A program made the translations under genes and the position numbers. 64,000 nt of DNA. It comes from Vicia villosa (Eukaryota > Streptophyta > Magnoliopsida > Fabales > Fabaceae). The DNA lies in NCBI RefSeq assembly GCF_029867415.1, contig NC_081184.1:80842643-80906642 (forward strand), in the 5' to 3' direction. Positions 45,471 to 56,962 of the stretch are shown piece after piece (position 1 is the first letter of the stretch; each line of letters opens with the position of its first letter). Under the pieces are notes generated by a model. It saw nothing but the letters and a program-made list of their open reading frames with translations. It was not told the DNA's origin and did no database searches.

Positions 45471-46520
45471 AATAAGTATATCAATAATATTTTGCTTTTC
45501 TTTTCAAGGATTGAGGGTGCAAACACAAGTGCACAATCTCAACATCCATCATCCAGCGACCAAAATTCAATCCATGGCCAAATCGAAAGAAGCTGCCAAA
45601 TAAGACCGGATCAAGTGAGGGAATAACTCACTGGATTTCTGTCCATAAGTATTTTGAACAGAATAACTGAAACATATTATCCACATAGAAACAAATTCAG
45701 TGGGGATTTCAAGGAAAGTGAGTATTTTCTGCCTAAAGACGCTCTAGATGAAAGAGAAATCTGATTGTCAGTAAACTTCATGATAGCAAATGTGAATGCA
45801 TGACTATTTTTGATGCATGTTAATAATGCATATGCTGCCAAAACTAGCACAAATATTAACTTCAAGAGATAGAGTACAAGAATAACATAATCAAGCATGT
45901 CTCAAGCTGAGCACTCGAAGTATCATCCACAAACATGAGCAAAGAGTTGCAACAACAAGCTTTTTTTATGGCTTTGGAATAAATGCTACTCAACACTGAG
46001 GAAACATCAGAGCTGAGAGAACATAATAACTGAGTTCTGCATCTGCTGGACCAATCCTAAGGTATACCAATTAGAATACATTCTTCCTCTTTTTCACATG
46101 AATACATCAATATATCCATTCCTTGTAATATACTCATGAATAAAAATAAAACTTCTTTTATATTTTTCAAAAGAGGATTTTGTTGAAATCAATTTTATTT
46201 TTGTTTCAAAAATTACTATCAACAATAAATGACATTTAAGAGATATGAAAGAAATAAGATTGCAAATAATGGGTAAAGGCTCAAACTTTATTAATAGAAT
46301 GGTAGCCTGCAAATGGCAAGACCCCATGGACGATTACAAAGTTTGGAAAGTGGTAATTTTGTGGAAAAGGTACATTAAAGTGTAATGACCCCATCCTCTC
46401 TCTCAACTTTGAATCCCTGAGCAAAGGCTTCTGTTGAAATGTGTTGAATTTCTCATGATAAGCAGATGATTACTGATGATCGAGTCTTGTCTGATGTAGT
46501 TACTTGCCATGAATCCCTAA
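45471..46520 (-). other. Ogre O2 3' UTR, unique part
   Basis: About 1 kb between the array and the post-pol repeats. No convincing ORF; frames of 73-77 codons are unrecognised. Confidence 0.5.
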
Positions 46521-46675
46521 CTTTTGCCTGGACCTCCCTTTCGGGTTTTCAGTCCACTGGGTATTTTATTCTGTTTATGTCTCTAATTTTTGCCTGGACC
46601 GCCCTTTCGGGTTTTCAGTCCACCGAGACGCTCCTTTTTGCCTAAGCCGCCCTTTTGGGTTTTCAACTTAGCGAG
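46521..46675 (-). repeat. Three short repeats just downstream of Ogre pol
   Basis: TTTTGCCTGGACCGCCCTTT followed by CGGGTTTTCAGTCCAC, starting near 46523, 46588 and 46635. GC-rich against an AT-rich background. Confidence 0.8.
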
Positions 46676-46692
46676 CTGTTCTTTTATTATTT

Positions 46693-48615
46693 TTAGGCGA
46701 AGTATTTCTCGACTACATCAGCATTCACGGGACGTGGGAGCTCTTCTCCATCCATAGTCGCAAGAATTAATGCACCGCCAGAGAAGGATTTCTTAACGAC
46801 ATATGGTCCTTCAAAATTAGGAGTCCACTTGCCCCTTGAATCGAAGGTGAAAGACAATATCTGTTTGAGCACGAGGTCGCCTTCTCTGAATACACGAGGT
46901 CGAACCTTCTTATCAAAAGCTTTCTTCATTCTTTTCTGGTATAGCTGACCATGGCATAAAGCCGTCATTCTCTTTTCTTTTATCAAATTCAATTGATCAA
47001 AACTGCTCTGACACCACTCAGCCTCAGATAACTTGGTTTCCATTAAAACTCTCAACGATGGAATCTCAACCTCAATAGGGAGCACTGCTTCCATACCATA
47101 AACCAAAGAAAAGGGAGTTTCCCCAGTTCAAGTACGAACAGATGTACGGTACCCATGCAAAGAAAATGGGAGCATCTCATGCCAGTCCTTGTACGTAACA
47201 ACCATCTTTTGAACAATGTTTTTAATATTCTTATTTGCTGTTTCAACGGCTCCATTCATCTTTGGCCTATAAGGCGAAGAGTTGTGATGTTCAATTTTGA
47301 AACTTTCACACAGTTCTCTCATCATATTGTTATTCAGATTTGAGTCGTTATCAGTAATGATCTTGCTTGGTACACCATATCGACAGATGATGTTGTTCTT
47401 GATGAATCTAACCACAACTTGCCTTGTCACATTATCATATGAAGCAACTTATACCCATTTGGTAAAGTAATCAATTGCTACCAGGATGAATCGATGTCCA
47501 TTCGAAGCCTTGGGTTCAATCATGCCAATCATATCAATACCCCACATAGAGAAAGGCCATGGAGAGGAAAAAACATTGAGAAGTGTCAGAGGCACATGAA
47601 TTTTGTCAGCATACACTTGACACTTGTGACACTTCTTTACAAACTTGTAGCAATCAGATTCCATTGTCAGCCAATATTAACCTGCTCTAAGCATCTTTTT
47701 AGCCATCGAATGTCCATTGGCATGAGTACCAAAAGAACCTTCATGAATTTCATGCATCAACATGTCTGCTTCGTGTCTATCCACGCATCTGAGCAGGACC
47801 ATGTCATAATTTATCTTATACAAAACATCCGCATTGATGAAGAAACTACCAGCCAATCTCCTTAAAGTTTTCTTATCCTTATTTGATGCCCCAAGTGGGT
47901 ACTCTTGGGTCTGAAGGAAATGCTTAATATCAAAATACCAAGGTTTCTCATCTATTAATTCCTCAACTGCGAATACATGAGCAGGTCTATCAAGACGCCT
48001 GATTGTAATCCGAGGTTCCTCATTATGGAAATTCACTTTGTACATGGAAGATAATGTGACTAAAGCATCAGCCATCTGATTCTCATCTCGAGGGATGTGG
48101 TGGAATTCAACTTTGTTAAAGAATGTCAACAGCCTTCTGGCGTAATCTTTGTAAGGGGTCAAGCCAGGATGATGCGTTTCCCATTCTCCTTTAATCTGAT
48201 TAATCATAAGCGCAAAATCTCCATAAACATCAAGAATCTTAATTGTCAGGTTAATGGCTTCTTCAAGTCCCATGATGCAAGCTTCATATTCAGCAATATT
48301 ATTTGTACAATCAAAACACATCCTTGCAATGAAAGGAACATGTGAACCTTGAGGAGTGATGATAACAACACCAATACCATGGCCATGAACATTAGAAGCT
48401 CCATAAAAAATTAAACCCCATTTGGATCCAGGCTCTGGTCCTTCTTCTGGCAACGGCTCATCCCAATCTTGAGCTCTAACATACATTATATCTTCATCCG
48501 GGAAGTCTATTCTGATAGATTGATGATCATCAATTGGTTGGTGAGCGAGGTACTCTGCCAACACACTTCCTTTCACAGCCTTTTGAGCTCGGTATTCAAT
48601 ATCATATTTGAAGTA
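46693..48615 (-). pseudogene. pol: Ogre pol 3' half: RNase H (Tat/archaeal-type) and integrase
   Basis: A single phase runs through four blocks with three in-frame stops (about 47674, 47446 and 47126) and no frameshift. Order: end of the first RNase H/connection (KAVKGSVLAEYLAHQP); a second RNase H (FYGASNVHG...NNIAEYEACIMGLEEA...RDENQMADAL), whose first catalytic Asp is Tyr here; an integrase zinc finger (H-H-C-C, ending CHKC); a core with D (WGIDMIG), D (ITDND) and E (NGAVETAN); and a C-terminal GPY/F-like module (KWTPNFEGPY). A second RNase H is the known hallmark of the Tat lineage. The reverse transcriptase is missing to the right, where the sequence changes to S3. Confidence 0.85.
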
Positions 48616-48669
48616 ACTAGAAATGTCACGAGAAGGGGGGTTGAATTGTGACCCTTTTAAAATCTAGCT

Positions 48670-49494
48670 TTACCTTAATAAAAAACACAACATCTCAAGG
48701 AATCCTTGGAGAAGAATGGTTAGAGTAAATCTCAGACCACTTTCTGTCAGAATGTCTAATATTAGCCTTCCTATAGGAATGGTATTCTTCTTTATTTTGA
48801 GATATTTCAGTCGTTCTTCTTCTCTTGATTCCTTCACATGAGTCCTCAAATGATGGAACAGAATATGAGGTAAGTTAATTCTCATACCCTTTCCAATGCA
48901 ATACAGAAGGAACTGCTGATCTTGATTTATATAGGTTGCAGAAACAGTTGATTTTCTGTGGTTGAGAGATCCCAGAATAATCTTTTCACAAACTCTGTAT
49001 GAGGGCTTCAGATCCTTGGTGTTTGGTGAACCTTTTCCAGAAGTAAATATTTCTGGATAAACTGTTTCCTAATCAGTTCTTCCAGGAATAGCACCAGTTA
49101 ATCCACCCAAACCTTGGAGATTTAATAACTTCCTTATGAGATTCTCAGAAATTACAATCTCTTTCCCTAAGACGAAAGAGATGATAGCATTGGAGGTTAG
49201 GGTAGCATGAGTCCAAAATTCCTTTACCAAAACAGGATAAATTGGTCCAATGAGACGATCAAAGTAGTTTGCCCATCCTTGAACCAACATGTTCGTCTTG
49301 ATGTTGAAGTTGTGCGCTTGAAGATTTTCAAAATCAACCATAAGTTCACAGAGAACTTCTAAATCTGCGTATGGAATCAAACAGGTCTTCAAAGGAGAGA
49401 GAACATATTGTTGTTGCTGTTGTTCTTGTTGTTCTTGTTGTTGTTGTTGTTGTTGAGAAGACGAAGCATTGTGTTGAGTAGAAGAAGAAGCCAT
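48670..49494 (-). pseudogene. Sirevirus third ORF (envelope-position, plant-transposon-domain-like)
   Basis: I chose ATG 49494 (MASSSTQHN; plant-like context TTCAATGGC). A longer frame starts at 49575. The protein opens with a Ser/Gln-rich run (about 14 Gln) encoded by a TTG/TTC-type repeat. A globular region follows (LVQGWANYFDRLIGPIYPVL, EFWTHATLTSNAIISFVLG, LYCIGKGMRINLPHILFHHL) that I associate with the putative plant transposon protein / ATHILA ORF1-like families. One in-frame TAG (about 49067) and a divergent C-terminus show decay. S4 has a homologue at 58455-59156. No convincing signal peptide or transmembrane anchor is visible, so an envelope function is not supported. A TATA box and CT-rich leader precede it. 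Confidence 0.6.
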
Positions 49495-49622
49495 TGAAGA
49501 ACACTTGAGATTTCTGGGTTTCTTAGATTTTGGGTTTTTATGAAGGCAGAAGAGGAGACAGAAATGCATAAACAATGAATATGATGAAGGAGTGAAAAGA
49601 GAGAAAATGAATATGATGTGTG

Positions 49623-49630
49623 TTTATATA
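49623..49630 (-). promoter_or_regulatory. TATA box upstream of the S3 third ORF
   Basis: Minus strand TATATAAA in GTCTATATAAACACACATC, about 130 bp before ATG 49494. It is followed by a CT-rich leader (TTTTCTCTCTTTTCACTCC). It looks like an internal pol II promoter. S2 has a similar layout at 19521. Confidence 0.45.
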
Positions 49631-49639
49631 GACACGGAC

Positions 49640-50004
49640 GTGAAAAAGAAATGCAATGAGATTCTAAATGCAAGCGGTTACAGAATATGGATCAATCACA
49701 TTTAATGTTGAGAGACGTTAGTGGAGATAGCGTGAGATTTGAAAAGATTTACACAGTTACCTAGGGCGGCGTCTCATCAACTGCATGCATGCTTGTCCCT
49801 TCAGAATGAACACGTGATCATCATCTGGAGTAGTTGGTGACAACTGTTTTGCTTTAATAGAAGCTCTGTATCATACTTAGACACATGAAACGTTAGTGAT
49901 AATAGAATTAGAGTATCCATATGAACATACATAAACAGAACATCTGATAATAAAATAAATCAACATTTTCAAACCAATCCATATATCAAATCATCTCAAT
50001 TCCT
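49640..50004 (-). other. S3 spacer between pol and the third ORF
   Basis: About 365 bp with no ORF. AACTGCATGCATGC near 49780 corresponds to AACTGCACGCACG in S2 near 19635, so the spacer is conserved between the two elements. Confidence 0.5.
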
Positions 50005-53000
50005 TCATTCAGGGCATAAATCCATACTGATGTTCTTCAGAATGAACTTAAGCCTATCTTCAGTCAGGGGTTTTGTAAAGATATCAGCCCATTGATGGTT
50101 TGTATCTATAAAGTTTAAAGAAAGAACACCCTTCTGAATATAATCTCTAATAAATTGATGTTTAATATCTATATGTTTAGCTTTAGAATGTAAAATAGGA
50201 TTTTTAAATAAACAAATAGCAGAAGTATTATCACAGAATATAGGAATGTTACTCTCATATGTCTGATAGTCTTCTAGCTGACTTTTCATCCAGAGCATCT
50301 GTGTACTACATCCAGCAGCAACTACGTATTATGCTTCTGTAGTAGAGAGTGCAATTGTTACTTGCTTCTTGCTGTACCAGGATATCAGGTTACTTCCCAG
50401 AAACTGACAGCTTCCAAAAGTACTTTTCCTTTCAACTCTATCTCTAGCGTAATCAGCATCACAATATCCTACTAAGTTGTATTCTTCAGATCTTCTGTAG
50501 ACTAAACCAATATTAGTAGCAGCTTTCAGATACCTAAGAATTCTCTTAACAGCAGTTAAGTGAGATTCTCTAGGATCTGATTGGAATCTAGCACACAAGC
50601 ACACACTGAATAAAATATCAGGTCTAGAAGCAGTCAGATAGAGAAGAGATCCTATCATACCTCTGTAGATCTTCTGATCTACCTTCTTGCTTACCTCATC
50701 CTTACCTAATACGCAAGGTGGATGCATTGGAGTTTTTGCTTCTTTGCTTTCAGATAGATTAAACTTCTTCAGAAGTTCTTTGACATACTTAGTCTGATGA
50801 ACATAAGTTCCTTCAGAGGTTTGATTGATCTAAATGCCTAGGAAATATTTGAGTTCCCCCATCATGCTCATCTCAAATTCTGCCTGCATAGACTTAGCAA
50901 ACTCCTTTCCAAGTGTAGCATTAGATGTTCAAAAAATAATATCATCAACATAAATTTGACAAATTAACATATCCTTTTTATAGGTTTTACAGGAGAGAGT
51001 TGTGTCTACTTTTCCTCTTGTGAAACCATTATCTAGAAGGAAAGAACTTAATCTGTCATACCAAGCTCTGGGAGCTTGCTTCAAATCGTATAATGATCTC
51101 TTTAATTTAAAAACATGTTCTGGAGACTTAGAGTCTTCAAAACCAGGAGGTTGGTGAACATAAACTTCTTCATCTATATAACCATTTAAAAAGGCACTCT
51201 TAACATCCATCTGATACAGAGTGATGTTATTCTGAGTGGCAAAAGAAATTAATAATCTAATAGATTCTAACCTGGCCATTGGTGCAAAGGTTTCAGTATA
51301 GTCAATACCTTCTTGCTGACTATATCCCTGAGCAACCATTCTGGCTTTGTTTCTGATGACTTCACCTTTCTCACTCAGCTTGTTTCTGAAAACCTATTTT
51401 GTTCCAATGATATTGAATCCGTTAGGTCTTGGAACCAGATCCCAAACATCATTCCTTGTAAACTGATTTAACTCTTCTTGCATAGCAACTATCCAGTCAG
51501 CATCTTCCAGAGCTTGATCAACAGAAGTTGGCTAAATCAAAGATACTAAACCAAATTGACATTCTGCATTGTTCTTTAGGAATGCTCTTGTTCTAATGGG
51601 ATCATCTTTCTTTCCAATTATAACATCTTCTGGATGTGCAGAATTGATTCTAGAAGATCTTATTAGTGTTAACTCTTCAGATATTCTGAGATTCTCTAGA
51701 GAAGCTGCAACTTGATCTTCTGATACATCCTTTCCCTTGGGTTCTTCATGATCTGAGTTAGAGATGTCTATATCTGCAAAATTCTTAAACTGCTTTGGCT
51801 TTTCAATGCCAAGCTTATCATCAAATCTGATATTGATTGATTCTTCAACTATCAGAGTTTCAGTATTGTATACTCTGTAGCCCTTAGAGCGTTCAGAATA
51901 TCCAAGAAGGAAACACTTCCGAGCTTTGGAATCAAACTTGTTCAGATGATCTTTAGTACTCAGAATAAAACAAACACATCCAAATGGATGGAAATATGAA
52001 ATGTTAGGCTTTCTGTTCTTCCACAATTCATAAGGAGTCTTATTTAGAATAGGCCTAATGGAGATTCTATTCTGAATATAACAAGCTGTGTTAATTGCTT
52101 CTGCCTAGAAATGCTTAGCCATATTAGTCTCATTGATCATGGTTCTGGCCATTTCTCGTAGAGTCCTATTCTTTCGTTCTACAACTCCATTTTGTTGTGG
52201 AGTTCTAGGACAAGAGAAATCATGGGCAATACCATTTCCTTTGAAATAAATTTCAAAGAATCTGTTCTCAAATTCACCACCATGATCACTTCTGACTTTT
52301 ATGAATTTACATTCCTTTTCAGATTGGATCTGATTACAGAAGTCAAATAACACAGAATGTGACTCATCCTTTTGTTTTAAGAACTTTACCCAAGTCCATA
52401 TGATATAGTCGTCTATAATGACCAATCCATATTTCTTGCCTCTGATTGATGCTGTTTTGATTCGGCCAAAAAGATCAATGTGTAGAAGTTCTAAAGGCCT
52501 AGAGGAAGAGACAACATTTTTAGATTTAAATGCAGGTTTTGAAAACTTCCCTTTCTAACGTGCTTCACAAAGAGCATCTGATTTATATTTCAGATTAGGG
52601 AGTCCTCTGACCAGATTAAGTTTGTTAATCTGAGAAATCTTTCTCAAACTAGCATGACCCAATCTTCTGGGTCAGACCCACTGCTCTTTGTTAACAGACA
52701 GAAGGCAAGTAACCTGTTGGTTCTTAAGATCTGAAAGATCAATCTTATAAATGTTGTTCTTTCTCTTGCCTGTAAATAGGATTGAGCCATCCTTCTGACT
52801 AATAGCTTTACAAGACTTTTGATTAAAGATTATGTCATAACCATTGTCACTTATTTGACTTATGGATAATAATTTATGAGCTAATCCATCTACTAAAAGA
52901 ACATTAGTTATAGAGGGAGAATTACCAATACATATGGTTCCTGAGCCTATGATTTTGCCCTTTTGATTCCCTCCAAACTTTACTTCTCCAGCAGATTTAA

Positions 53001-53106
53001 GTTCCAGACTTTTGAACATAGACCTTCTTCCCGTCATTTGACATGAGCACCCAGAGTCCAGGTACCATGACATGTTAATCTTTTGCACTGTGAAGGAGAT
53101 CTGCAA
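50005..53106 (-). pseudogene. pol: Copia pol relic of S3
   Basis: The frame is continuous in one phase for 1034 codons, interrupted only by about eight stops (near 52670, 52556, 52108, 51534, 51394, 50930, 50830 and 50330) with no frameshift. Blocks match S2 Pol: DSGCS protease; integrase with the HHCC first half altered (the CEAC block reads CEAR); D and E of the core; RT MDVKSAFLNG and YVDD; RNase H DAD and the C-terminal QWADIFTKPL segment that S2 loses to its stop. Several stops are TAG or TGA at former CAG or TGG codons, the pattern expected from cytosine deamination. Confidence 0.88.
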
Positions 53107-54862
53107 CAGGAATTATCTTTTCCTTAGGTACCCACATTCTTTTGGGTCCTTTGGGGTTAGTCCTTCTTACGTTCTGATTGAATTGAGATTTTACATAAGA
53201 TTTTCCAGAATGTGCAACAACATATTTCTTTGTGTGTGTGATATGGAAACTCTTAGAGTGTGACGTATGTTTTATATCATGAGAATGACCGTACTTGAAT
53301 TGTTCATACAAAGGTTTGTATTAATGATCATTTCATCAACAGGTTCAAGTTTATATGGGATTTCTCCCTTAAAGCTTATACCTATTCTTTTGTTTCCACT
53401 AACACCATAAATCATAGAGGCTAGCTGACTTTTGCCTATACCTCTAGATAAGAACTTTCTGAAGCTCAAGTCATATTCTTTCAGAATATTGTTAGTGCTT
53501 GGAATAGACATATCTGAACTTGAAGATGTTTCAACATCTTTAGTTAATTTTAAAACTTTTCCTTTTTGTTCAAAGTTTTCTATTTCAAGTCTCTTAGTTT
53601 CAGATGCAAAAAACTTTTTGAGCTTTTTGTATTTGATACTAAGTTGACTCTTGACTTCCAGAAGTTCTGATAAGCTGAAAACTAAGTCTTCTCTAGTGAG
53701 TTCAGAAAATACCTCATCAGAGTCTGAATCAGAAGTAGATTCTTCTTTAGCATCAACTGTTGCCATGAGTGCTATGTTGGCCTGTTCATCTTCAGAGTCT
53801 GACTCTTGATCAGATGAAATCGGTGTCATCCCATGTAGCCATCATGCCTTTCTTCTTTTCAAACTTCTTTCTAGGCTTTTCTCTCTGAAGCTTAGGATAT
53901 TCATTCTTGTAGTGTCCAGGTTCTTTGCATTCATAGCACACTACCTTCTTGCCAGATCTTTTGTGTTCAGAAGATTCTCCCTTTTCAGGTTTCTTGAAGT
54001 TCTTGAATCTTCTCTACTTGCTCTTCCAGAGTTGATTCACTCTTCTAGATAAGAGAGATAATTCATCTTCTTCTTCTGACTCTGATTCGTCCAATTCTTT
54101 TTCTTCTGCCTGAAAAGCGTTAGCATAGTATTTATTTTTATATTTTAAAGCAATAGACTTACCTTTCTTCTGAGGCTCATTTGCAACTAGCTCAATCTCA
54201 TGACTCCTTAGTGCACTTATAAGCTCCTCAAGAGATATTTCATTCAAGTTCTTTGCAATCTTGAATGTTGTAACCATTGATCCCCATCTTCTAGGTAGAC
54301 TTCTGATTATCTTCTTAACATGATCAGCTTTTGTGTATCCCTTGTCAAGAACTCTTAATCCAGCAGTCAAGGTTTGAAATCTGGATAACATTGCTTCAAT
54401 GTTTTCATCATCTTCCATTCTGAAAGCTTCATACTTCTAGATTAGAGCCAGAGCTTTTGTCTCCTTGACTTGTGCATTTCCTTCATGAGTCATCTTCAGA
54501 GATTCAAAGATGTCATGAGCAGTTTCTCTGTTTGTGATCTTCTCATACTCAACATGTGAAATGGCATTTATCAATATAGTTCTTGCTTTGTGGTGATTTT
54601 TGTACTCTTTCTTTTGATCATCACTCATAGTCTATCTAGTGAGCTTGACTCCTAGAGTAGATACTGGATGTTTGTAACCATCCAACACTAGATCCCGTAA
54701 ATCACCATCTTGGCATAGAAAGTAACTTTCAAGTCTATCTTTCCAATATTCAAAGTTCTCACCATCAAATACTGGTGGTCTATTGAATCCATTAAAACTA
54801 CTACTTCCATTGTTACCATTGTTGTTCTGCTCAGTAGGAGTTGGAGTTGTTAGATCAACCAT
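53075..54862 (-). pseudogene. gag: Copia gag relic of S3
   Basis: ATG at 54862 (MVDLTTPTPTEQ). It matches S2 Gag throughout, with stops after KLTR (about 54630) and after KALALI (about 54435) and a third near 54015. Two compensating shifts occur near 53830 and 53330. The zinc knuckle reads CYECKEPGHYKNEY, so its last Cys is Tyr. The final block (53075-53311) returns to the original gag phase, and pol is again +1 relative to it. Confidence 0.85.
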
Positions 54863-54919
54863 TTTGTGTTTTTCTCCCTGAATCTTTTCTCTAACACGGT
54901 TAAGTGTTTGCACCTAGAA

Positions 54920-54936
54920 CCGGCGCTCTGATTCCA
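54920..54936 (-). promoter_or_regulatory. Primer binding site of S3
   Basis: Minus strand TGGAATCAGAGCGCCGG, 2 nt from the LTR, one base different from S2. tRNA-iMet type. Confidence 0.8.
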
Positions 54937-54938
54937 AT

Positions 54939-56028
54939 TGAAGGAGTGAAAAACACTTAGAAAGGGGGGGATTGAATAAGGGTTGTTTTTAAAAATGGTA
55001 GATAAAAAATAATCACACAGTTATTTTTATCCTGGTTCGTTGTTAACCAAACTACTCCAGTCCACCCCTGATAGAGTGATTTACCTCAACCGAGGATTTA
55101 ATCCACTAATCAATCTTGATTACAATGGTTCTCCACTTAGACAACTTCTAAGTCTTCTAGAGTATACAGATCACAACTTGATCACTCTAGGAAATTCCTT
55201 TTACAAAGATGTAAACAATATTACAAGAGTTTAAATTTCTTCTTAATAAGCTATAATCACCAAGTGATATTTCTCTCAATATTAAGTTCTAAACACTCAG
55301 TAAGATATTACAATGTTGTGAGGTTGAAGATGAAGTTTCTTGCTGTTTTTGTGTGATAACGTTTTGGCAGCGTTTTGGTACCGAGAGCAAGAGTGTTGTT
55401 AGCTGCTTCAGCATCAGAACTTCTTTATATAGGCAGTGAGAAAATGTGACCGTTGAGTAGCATTTAATGCTTTGCATGAATAGTAAACTACTGCATTTAA
55501 TGTTTGACTCTTTTGTCAACTACCTCGAGCCATGCTTCAACTGCTTTTGCTGACTTTGCCTTTTGTAGCTTCTAACGTTCCTTTTGTCAGTCAGACAGAT
55601 TTGACGTTGTAGCCTTTTCATCTTGTACTTGCTTCTAGACTCAGACTATTAGAATAACATTTGAATATAAGAGTCTTCAGCATTGGTGCAGATGCAACTT
55701 CAGTCATCAGACTTTGGAAGTGCTTTGGAGCGTGATACCTATTAGATCTTCATAGCCTTGATTCTGATTGCCATCTTCTGATGACTTCCAGATCATGTTC
55801 TGATTTTCTCAAGACCATCTTCTGATGTCTTCCAGACCATGTTCTGATGAAGCCATCTAGATCTTCTAGGTCAGAGCTTCTGAATGCTGATTTTGTGCAT
55901 ACTCTTTTAGACTTTTCCTGAAATGGAAAATGTGAATAATTAGAGTACCACATTGTCTTATACAAAATTCATATATAATGTTATCATCAAAACTAAGAAT
56001 ATTGATAAGAACATTTCTTGTTCTAACA
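54939..56028 (-). repeat. 5' LTR of S3, 1090 bp
   Basis: Starts TGAAGGAGTGAAAAACACTT, ends TTGTTCTAACA. Same superfamily as the S1/S2 LTRs but clearly diverged. TATA box (minus TATATAAAG, 55423-55431). Outer flank AGTGG (56029-56033). Confidence 0.9.
55423..55431 (-). promoter_or_regulatory. TATA box of S3 LTR
   Basis: Minus strand TATATAAAG in CTGCCTATATAAAGAAG. Confidence 0.55.
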
Positions 56029-56946
56029 AGTGGGAGACAGCTTCTGAGGAATAATACGTACAGATGGTTGAGAGATGTGCTACTGTACTATTTCCTTCTT
56101 AACCAAGTTCTTTGATCTTATCCTCATATAATGTACTTCTGGTTGTGAAGTAGTAAGCTTGGAGGAGATCAACTTGTCTTCTTCTTTTGATAATGATTCT
56201 GATGTGTATTTCAGAAACTACTTAGAGAGAAGAGTAGAATCATTATCCCATAAGAGTTAGAGTCTCCTTTATCAGAATTGATAATAGCAGCTCTTCTGAA
56301 GAAACGATACATGACTTCTGATATGGAGTTGACTTGTGACATTGTAGCTTGTCCAGATTTTGCTTCAGAATCCTTAAAGTTAAAACCTTACTTTCTAGAT
56401 ATTTATGACAACAGCCAATCAGGAAATGAGTTCTTCCTTTGATGAAGGCAGTTCTGATTCTTGAATCTTCGTCTTCTGATCTTCAATGCATCCTTGAGTC
56501 TGATCTTCTTATGCTTGACTTGACCTTTGATGTATCTGATATATATTCCGAATCTTCGAATTTGTCTTCAGAAATGGAAGCAACAACTCTTCTGATGAAC
56601 AAATCTCAACTTTTAATTTTTGCTTGAAAGCTCGATTTTGCTGATTTCTGATGTTGGAGTGCTGGTTCTGACTTTGACTCCTTCTGATTACTTGTAACTT
56701 CTGAAGCAGCAGCTTGTTGAGAAATGTACACTAACTTCTTTTGATGATCATTCAGCATAAAATAGTGTTTCTGAGTTGCCTTGATTGATTTTGATGATTC
56801 TTTGTGGACAACAATCCAAAATCTCTTTGAACATAATATCTGCACACTCAAAAAACTATTAGAAACTAAATTGTTACATACAAAATATGTGTGCTGTTAT
56901 TGTCAAAACATAGAGACTTATTGCTTGAACAAATCTTGTTCTTACA
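56029..56946 (-). repeat. Putative partial 3' LTR of S4
   Basis: It ends TCTTGTTCTTACA directly before a polypurine tract, as in S2. About 918 bp are visible. Its other end is interrupted by S3 at 56028 and was not found left of S3. Frames of 60-81 codons in it are not recognisable. Confidence 0.5.
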
Positions 56947-56962
56947 ATCTCCCCCCTTTTTG
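56947..56962 (-). promoter_or_regulatory. Polypurine tract of S4
   Basis: Plus strand ATCTCCCCCCTTTTTG. Related TCTCCCCCTTTTTGTCATAA at 57098 and ACTCCCCCTGAA at 57220 repeat the motif. Confidence 0.75.

Larger units (their letters stand above)
41030..48615 (-). mobile_element. Ogre-type element O2, 3' half
   Basis: In element order: a pol relic with the additional Tat-type RNase H and integrase, a 3' UTR with tandem repeats, a polypurine tract and a 3124-bp 3' LTR (D). The left end lies in an Athila-like ORF. The 5' half is lost where S3 material begins near 48620. D is of the same LTR family as B and differs from A and C. Confidence 0.85.
48635..56028 (-). mobile_element. Sirevirus S3 (Ty1/copia), decayed, without recognisable 3' LTR
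   Basis: Right to left it holds a 5' LTR (54939-56028), a PBS, gag, pol and an extra ORF. It then ends near 48635 in a short LTR-end-like sequence (CGAGAAGGGGGGTTGAATTG) unlike its own 5' LTR end. gag-pol is clearly homologous to S2 but carries many stops. The 3' LTR and polypurine tract seem deleted or replaced. Confidence 0.85.

Noticed and set aside
49069..49575. Calling the sirevirus third ORF an envelope gene
   Set aside because: I see no convincing signal peptide or transmembrane anchor; the resemblance is to ATHILA ORF1/plant transposon domains, so only its position is envelope-like.
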